Source: Halioxenophilus aromaticivorans (GTDB lineage Bacteria > Pseudomonadota > Gammaproteobacteria > Pseudomonadales > Cellvibrionaceae). From it: 64,000 bases of DNA. Positions 61,009 through 64,000 of the stretch are shown one piece after another. Below the pieces are notes generated by a model, which searched no databases, was not told the origin of the DNA, and saw nothing but the letters and a program-made list of their open reading frames with translations. The DNA lies in the NCBI RefSeq assembly GCF_042850945.1, contig NZ_AP031496.1:682001-746000 (forward strand). Reading direction: 5' to 3'. The translations under genes were made by a program, and so were the position numbers. Within the stretch, counting starts at the first letter, position 1. Every line of letters begins with the position of its first letter.

Positions 61009-61432
61009 TTATATGTTCCCCAACTGTTGTTCAAGAGACCGACCCGAATGTCGGTCAGTACCAATGCCGTTTTCCGGCTTATATTTGTATAGGTGGCAAC
61101 TTATATAAGTGTTGCCATCACCGCGTTGTCAGGAGTAGCCCTGCGCATGCCTCAATTATTAGCAAGTTGCCCTCCGCAACCTACTAGCTGATCAGCTAGT
61201 CACCAATTAATCGAGACAAAGCGCCCTGAAATTATCAGGGTGGTCGCCAAGGGTACTGTTAAAATGAATTTTGTACCATTAAAGAGATTAATTAACGGGC
61301 TTCACCTAATAGAAATGGCTGGGTGGGAAAGGCCTGAAATGTACATGCTTGTGTGACCAACGTTGGCATATATGGCCCGGGGGGTGTTTAATGACCGGCT
61401 TAGCTAATAGGCGTAGCCGCCGAGGACCCGCT
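61009..61432. promoter_or_regulatory. divergent control region of pntAB and the carbonic anhydrase gene
   Basis: 424 bases without a convincing gene. Both promoters should lie here. The stretch 61080-61150 is rich in TTATAT-like sequence on the pntA side. An in-frame extension of the carbonic anhydrase gene to 61349 is unlikely to be translated. Confidence 0.4.
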
Positions 61433-62041
61433 ATGGAAGAAATTCTAAAAGGTGTAAAAAAATTCCAACAAGAAGTTGTACCCGGGCGTAAAGAAGAATT
61501 CGCTAAGTTGGCCTATGGGCAGGAACCTGAAGTTCTGTTTATTACCTGTTCCGATTCCCGTATCGACCCCTGCCTGCTCACACAAACCGTACCGGGTAAA
61601 CTTTTTATCTGCCGCAATGCCGGCAACGTGGTGCCGCCGCACAGCAATCAAACCGGAGGCATGACAGCCTCTATTGAATACGCGGTGGAAGTGCTCAAAA
61701 TTCGCGACATAATTATTTGCGGCCACACCCACTGCGGCGCGATGCAGGGGGCCATTCAACCCCAGGCGTTGGATGGCATTCCTCATGTGAAAGAGTGGTT
61801 AGGTCACTGCCGCGCAGCCAGTGCGGTGGTAAAAGAACGACACGGTGATTTGAATGCAGATTACTTAGATGAAATCACCAAAGAAAACATCAAGCTGCAG
61901 TTGCAGCATATTCGCACCCATCCCAGTGTAGCGGCCAAGGTGGCCACCGGGCAGGTGCATTTACACGGTTGGATGTATGAAATCGAAACTGGCCAAGTGC
62001 AAGCGCTAGACCAAGACAGCGGCGCATTTAATCCGCTCTAA
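61433..62041 (+). CDS. can: beta-carbonic anhydrase
   Basis: 202 residues from the ATG at 61433, behind GAGG; ATG codons at 61349 and 61391 would only add unrelated residues. Interconverts CO2 and bicarbonate. The zinc ligands and Asp-Arg dyad are visible: ITCSDSRIDP (Cys, Asp, Arg) and IICGHTHCGAM (His, Cys). ICRNAGNVVPP is also typical. It supplies bicarbonate to carboxylases. It converges on the chromate-transporter-type gene with 9 bases between. Confidence 0.95.
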   Translation: MEEILKGVKKFQQEVVPGRKEEFAKLAYGQEPEVLFITCSDSRIDPCLLTQTVPGKLFICRNAGNVVPPHSNQTGGMTASIEYAVEVLKIRDIIICGHTHCGAMQGAIQPQALDGIPHVKEWLGHCRAASAVVKERHGDLNADYLDEITKENIKLQLQHIRTHPSVAAKVATGQVHLHGWMYEIETGQVQALDQDSGAFNPL

Positions 62042-62050
62042 ATTGGGCAA

Positions 62051-63223
62051 CTAAACCAACCAAGTACGGATAAAGGCAATGGCAATCATTGCTGCTATCA
62101 ACCACAGCAGCGGCAGTTTAAACAGCCGAACGGCAATTAAGCCGGCGATGGCCACGGCGGTGTCTACACCGCCGGCCACTGCGCTGGTGAGCACAGGCTG
62201 CATAAATGCAGCGAGCAACAAGCCCACCACCGCCGCGTTTATTCGCGCAAAAACATCACTGTATACTGGGTTTGTTGGTGCCTCAACCCAACAGCGTTCA
62301 AATCCTAATACTAATAAAAATCCCGGTAAAAACAGCGCCAACGTGGTTACCATGGCGCCCAGCCAGGGCGAATGTCCAAACAGCGCTGCACCCAAAAAGC
62401 TGGCGAAGGTAAACAGCGGTCCAGGGATGGCTTGGGCCCCGGCATAACCCAATAAAAATTGTTCGCTACCCACGGCATCGCCAACGTGTTGCTGTAGTAG
62501 CGGCAACACCACATGGCCGCCACCAAACACCAAACTGCCAGACTGATAAAACCCAGCCCAAGCCTGCAGCAGAGGATTGCCAAGCCATAACAGTAGCGGG
62601 GTAGCAACAAATAATGCCGCAAACAAACCCAAGGCGACGGTTGGTCGGCCGGCAAAGCGATGGCGCCAGTTAACCTTGGACAGGGTGGATTTCTCCGGTA
62701 CGTCACCGGCCAACCCGGCCACCACAATAACGGCCAACTGCATTAATGCTGAGGGTGCAACCAGGATAACCAGCAATGCCACCGCGGCAATGCCGCGCTG
62801 CAGGGGCGTTTGGCAAAAGTTTTTGAACATGGTGAGGCAGGCATCGGCCACTACTACCACGGCCGTCAACTTAAGGGCGGATATAACAATTTGGCCCCAG
62901 GTTTGATCACTGGGGGCAAAAATCGCTAGGCCCGCCATTATCAGAAAAGAGGGCAGGGTAAAGCCAAGAAAGGCGGCCAAGGCGCCGGGAATACCGCCGG
63001 CACGCAGGCCAATGGCAAAGCCTAACTGACTGGACGCCGGGCCGGGCAATAACTGGCACCCGCTGGTAAGCCGCATAAAGGTTTGCTGGTCGAGCCATTG
63101 CCAGCGCTCAACAAAGGCTTTTTGAAAATAACCAATATGCGCCACCGGGCCGCCGAAGCTGACCAGCCCTAACGACAAGAAACGCCAAAATATTTCAATA
63201 AAACCGTGGTTGGGAGTATGCAT
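62051..63223 (-). CDS. chrA: ChrA-family chromate transporter
   Basis: 390 residues from the ATG at 63223 (MHTPNHGFIEIFWRFLSLG); an ATG 25 codons upstream is unlikely. A long-chain CHR protein with two homologous halves. The first half has LGLVSFGGPVAHIGYFQKAFVERWQWLD and CQLLPGPASSQLGFAIGLRAGGIPGAL. The second half has SGSLVFGGGHVVLPLLQQHV and GAQAIPGPLFTFASFLGAAL. ChrA exports chromate by proton symport or antiport, and some members move sulfate. No chrB regulator is adjacent, so a metal-resistance role is likely but not proven. Confidence 0.92.
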   Translation of the reverse strand: MHTPNHGFIEIFWRFLSLGLVSFGGPVAHIGYFQKAFVERWQWLDQQTFMRLTSGCQLLPGPASSQLGFAIGLRAGGIPGALAAFLGFTLPSFLIMAGLAIFAPSDQTWGQIVISALKLTAVVVVADACLTMFKNFCQTPLQRGIAAVALLVILVAPSALMQLAVIVVAGLAGDVPEKSTLSKVNWRHRFAGRPTVALGLFAALFVATPLLLWLGNPLLQAWAGFYQSGSLVFGGGHVVLPLLQQHVGDAVGSEQFLLGYAGAQAIPGPLFTFASFLGAALFGHSPWLGAMVTTLALFLPGFLLVLGFERCWVEAPTNPVYSDVFARINAAVVGLLLAAFMQPVLTSAVAGGVDTAVAIAGLIAVRLFKLPLLWLIAAMIAIAFIRTWLV

Positions 63224-63367
63224 AGCGGGCAGTGTAAGGTGTGTGGCTGAGCAGCGCAAAAAATAGCATAGACAAATGACGCTTAGCTTACGCAACAACC
63301 TCGATTTAGGATTGCCATGGTCTTTAATGACCGTAGACCGATGAATACGAGGAGATAATTGGGCTCG

Positions 63368-63404
63368 GCCCTACTGCCACGCTGCCCGAACATGGCAGTA
63401 GGGC
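63368..63404 (-). terminator. long stem-loop after the HD-domain gene
   Basis: Perfect 12-base stem GCCCTACTGCCA / TGGCAGTAGGGC with a 13-base loop, about 20 bases past the HD-domain gene stop. No T-run follows on the minus strand, so it may be a terminator or a stabilising 3' structure. Confidence 0.45.
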
Positions 63405-63426
63405 TGGGAAAAGACGGCTTGCCGAA

Positions 63427-64000
63427 TTAGGTTTTACGCACCAACACCGTGAAAGGCTCGCGTACGCCAATGCGCTCGTGAAAACCTAATAATCTTCCTA
63501 CCGCGGTGCTGGTCATCTTTTGCCCCTGGGCCATTAATAGTAGGTCAGTTTGGGAGTGGACATCCTCAGCTAAAATCATTCCAGGGACCAAATCGCTGAT
63601 TTCGATGGATTTGGGAATCAAAATATTATTGACCGCCGCGCCGGCTTTTTTCAGTGCATCGATATAAATACCGTACTTGCCTTTAAAATGCTGGTGCAGT
63701 TTTTCAATGGCTGGTTTGTGGCTGATGCCCTGCATACGCAGATCGTCATAATGGCCTGCAACATAGAGAAAACGCGCGCCCAAGTGAGTTTCATCAGACA
63801 TTGGCTTGGCTTCTCGGCCTTCGTCTGCGGCGGGTTCCTCAGGGTGGTTTTGATTTCTAATCATCAGCGCCACTTGCTCCATGCGAGGTATTTTGTGCAG
63901 CAATTGGTAGGCGGCTTCAGGGTGGTTTTCGTACTGATATTTTTCGTTAGCGTTGAGTTTCTCGCGCAGGTAGACTTTTTCCAGTAGGTCCGGTGGGCAG
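63427..64000 (-). CDS. HD-domain (HD-GYP-like) signalling protein, C-terminal part (partial)
   Basis: The frame is open from the stop at 63427 to the right edge, so the start lies outside; at least 190 residues are visible. The first part (LEKVYLREKLNANEKYQYENHPEAAYQLLHKIPRMEQVALMIRNQNHPEE) fits the end of an HD or HD-GYP-like hydrolase domain, including the ENHPEAA and IRNQNHPEE metal-site-like segments. The last 60 residues (IEISDLVPGMILAEDVHSQTDLLLMAQGQKMT) form the small beta domain common at the C-terminus of HD-domain response regulators. It may act on cyclic di-GMP or be a degenerate relative; the GYP motif is not visible in this part. Confidence 0.72.
   Translation of the reverse strand, partial: CPPDLLEKVYLREKLNANEKYQYENHPEAAYQLLHKIPRMEQVALMIRNQNHPEEPAADEGREAKPMSDETHLGARFLYVAGHYDDLRMQGISHKPAIEKLHQHFKGKYGIYIDALKKAGAAVNNILIPKSIEISDLVPGMILAEDVHSQTDLLLMAQGQKMTSTAVGRLLGFHERIGVREPFTVLVRKT

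Noticed and set aside
1..64000. CRISPR arrays, tRNA or rRNA genes, prophage or insertion sequences
   Set aside because: No regularly spaced repeats, no cloverleaf or rRNA signature, no transposase, integrase or phage protein was found on reading both strands by eye; a dedicated tRNA or RNA search was not possible.

Overview
The window reads as ordinary chromosomal DNA of a free-living gammaproteobacterium. The best guess is a marine or cellulolytic Cellvibrionales-like relative of Saccharophagus, Teredinibacter or Simiduia; this is inferred from protein style and synteny, not from a search. Supporting signs are the proA-nadD-rsfS-rlmH-mrdA-mrdB-mltB-rlpA-dacA-ybeD-lipB-lipA block, a holD-like/rimI pair, pntAB, polyhydroxybutyrate (PHB) genes and a PhoPQ-type system. 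I see no rRNA, tRNA, CRISPR array, phage module or intact insertion sequence.

Layout. 0-6.3 kb: RDD membrane protein (cut by the left edge), a lipoprotein, ppa, an ArsR-type regulator, fbp, the cell-wall recycling ligase mpl, ubiX and an FHA-domain membrane protein. 6.5-13.7 kb: a SelW-like CxxC protein, an RND/MMPL exporter with an acidic pentapeptide repeat, a Kef-type antiporter, and a PepSY-phoP-phoQ operon convergent with it. 14.1-27.7 kb: a LON-substrate-binding-domain protein, then the conserved elongasome, peptidoglycan and lipoate block, all on the plus strand, ending with a DUF3080-type lipoprotein. 28-34.5 kb: a DUF255 thioredoxin-like protein with an altered active site, a glycerophosphodiesterase, a flavodoxin-like protein, a short divergent cysH, a small secreted protein, and the rimI/holD-like pair.

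34.5-36.6 kb is an AT-rich patch holding one secreted orphan gene, flanked on both sides by gene-free DNA rich in inverted repeats. 36.6-41.7 kb is an oligopeptide ABC transporter operon (oppABC plus a fused DF ATPase). 42-51.4 kb: a LysE exporter, deaD, a small membrane protein, gpmA, an AsmA-like protein, a chalcone-isomerase-like/TonB fusion, a cNMP-binding protein without an output domain, a secreted protein and a Lys/Ala-rich AT-hook protein. 51.4-53.8 kb has no convincing gene. 53.8-64 kb: a BktB-like thiolase, a lone exbD, the intracellular PHB depolymerase phaZ, pntAB, a beta-carbonic anhydrase, a chrA-type transporter and the C-terminal part of an HD-domain protein running off the right edge.

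Functional links. The 14.8-24.3 kb genes build and remodel the lateral wall (PBP2, RodA, MltB, RlpA, PBP5/6), and Mpl at 3.7 kb recycles wall peptides. Thiolase and PhaZ point to PHB turnover, with transhydrogenase nearby supplying or using NADPH. No clear new multi-gene system is visible. The most unusual items are the chalcone-isomerase-like/TonB fusion, the DAFGx repeat in the RND protein, the DUF255 protein with NHWC in place of CHWC, and the AT-rich orphan locus with its inverted repeats.
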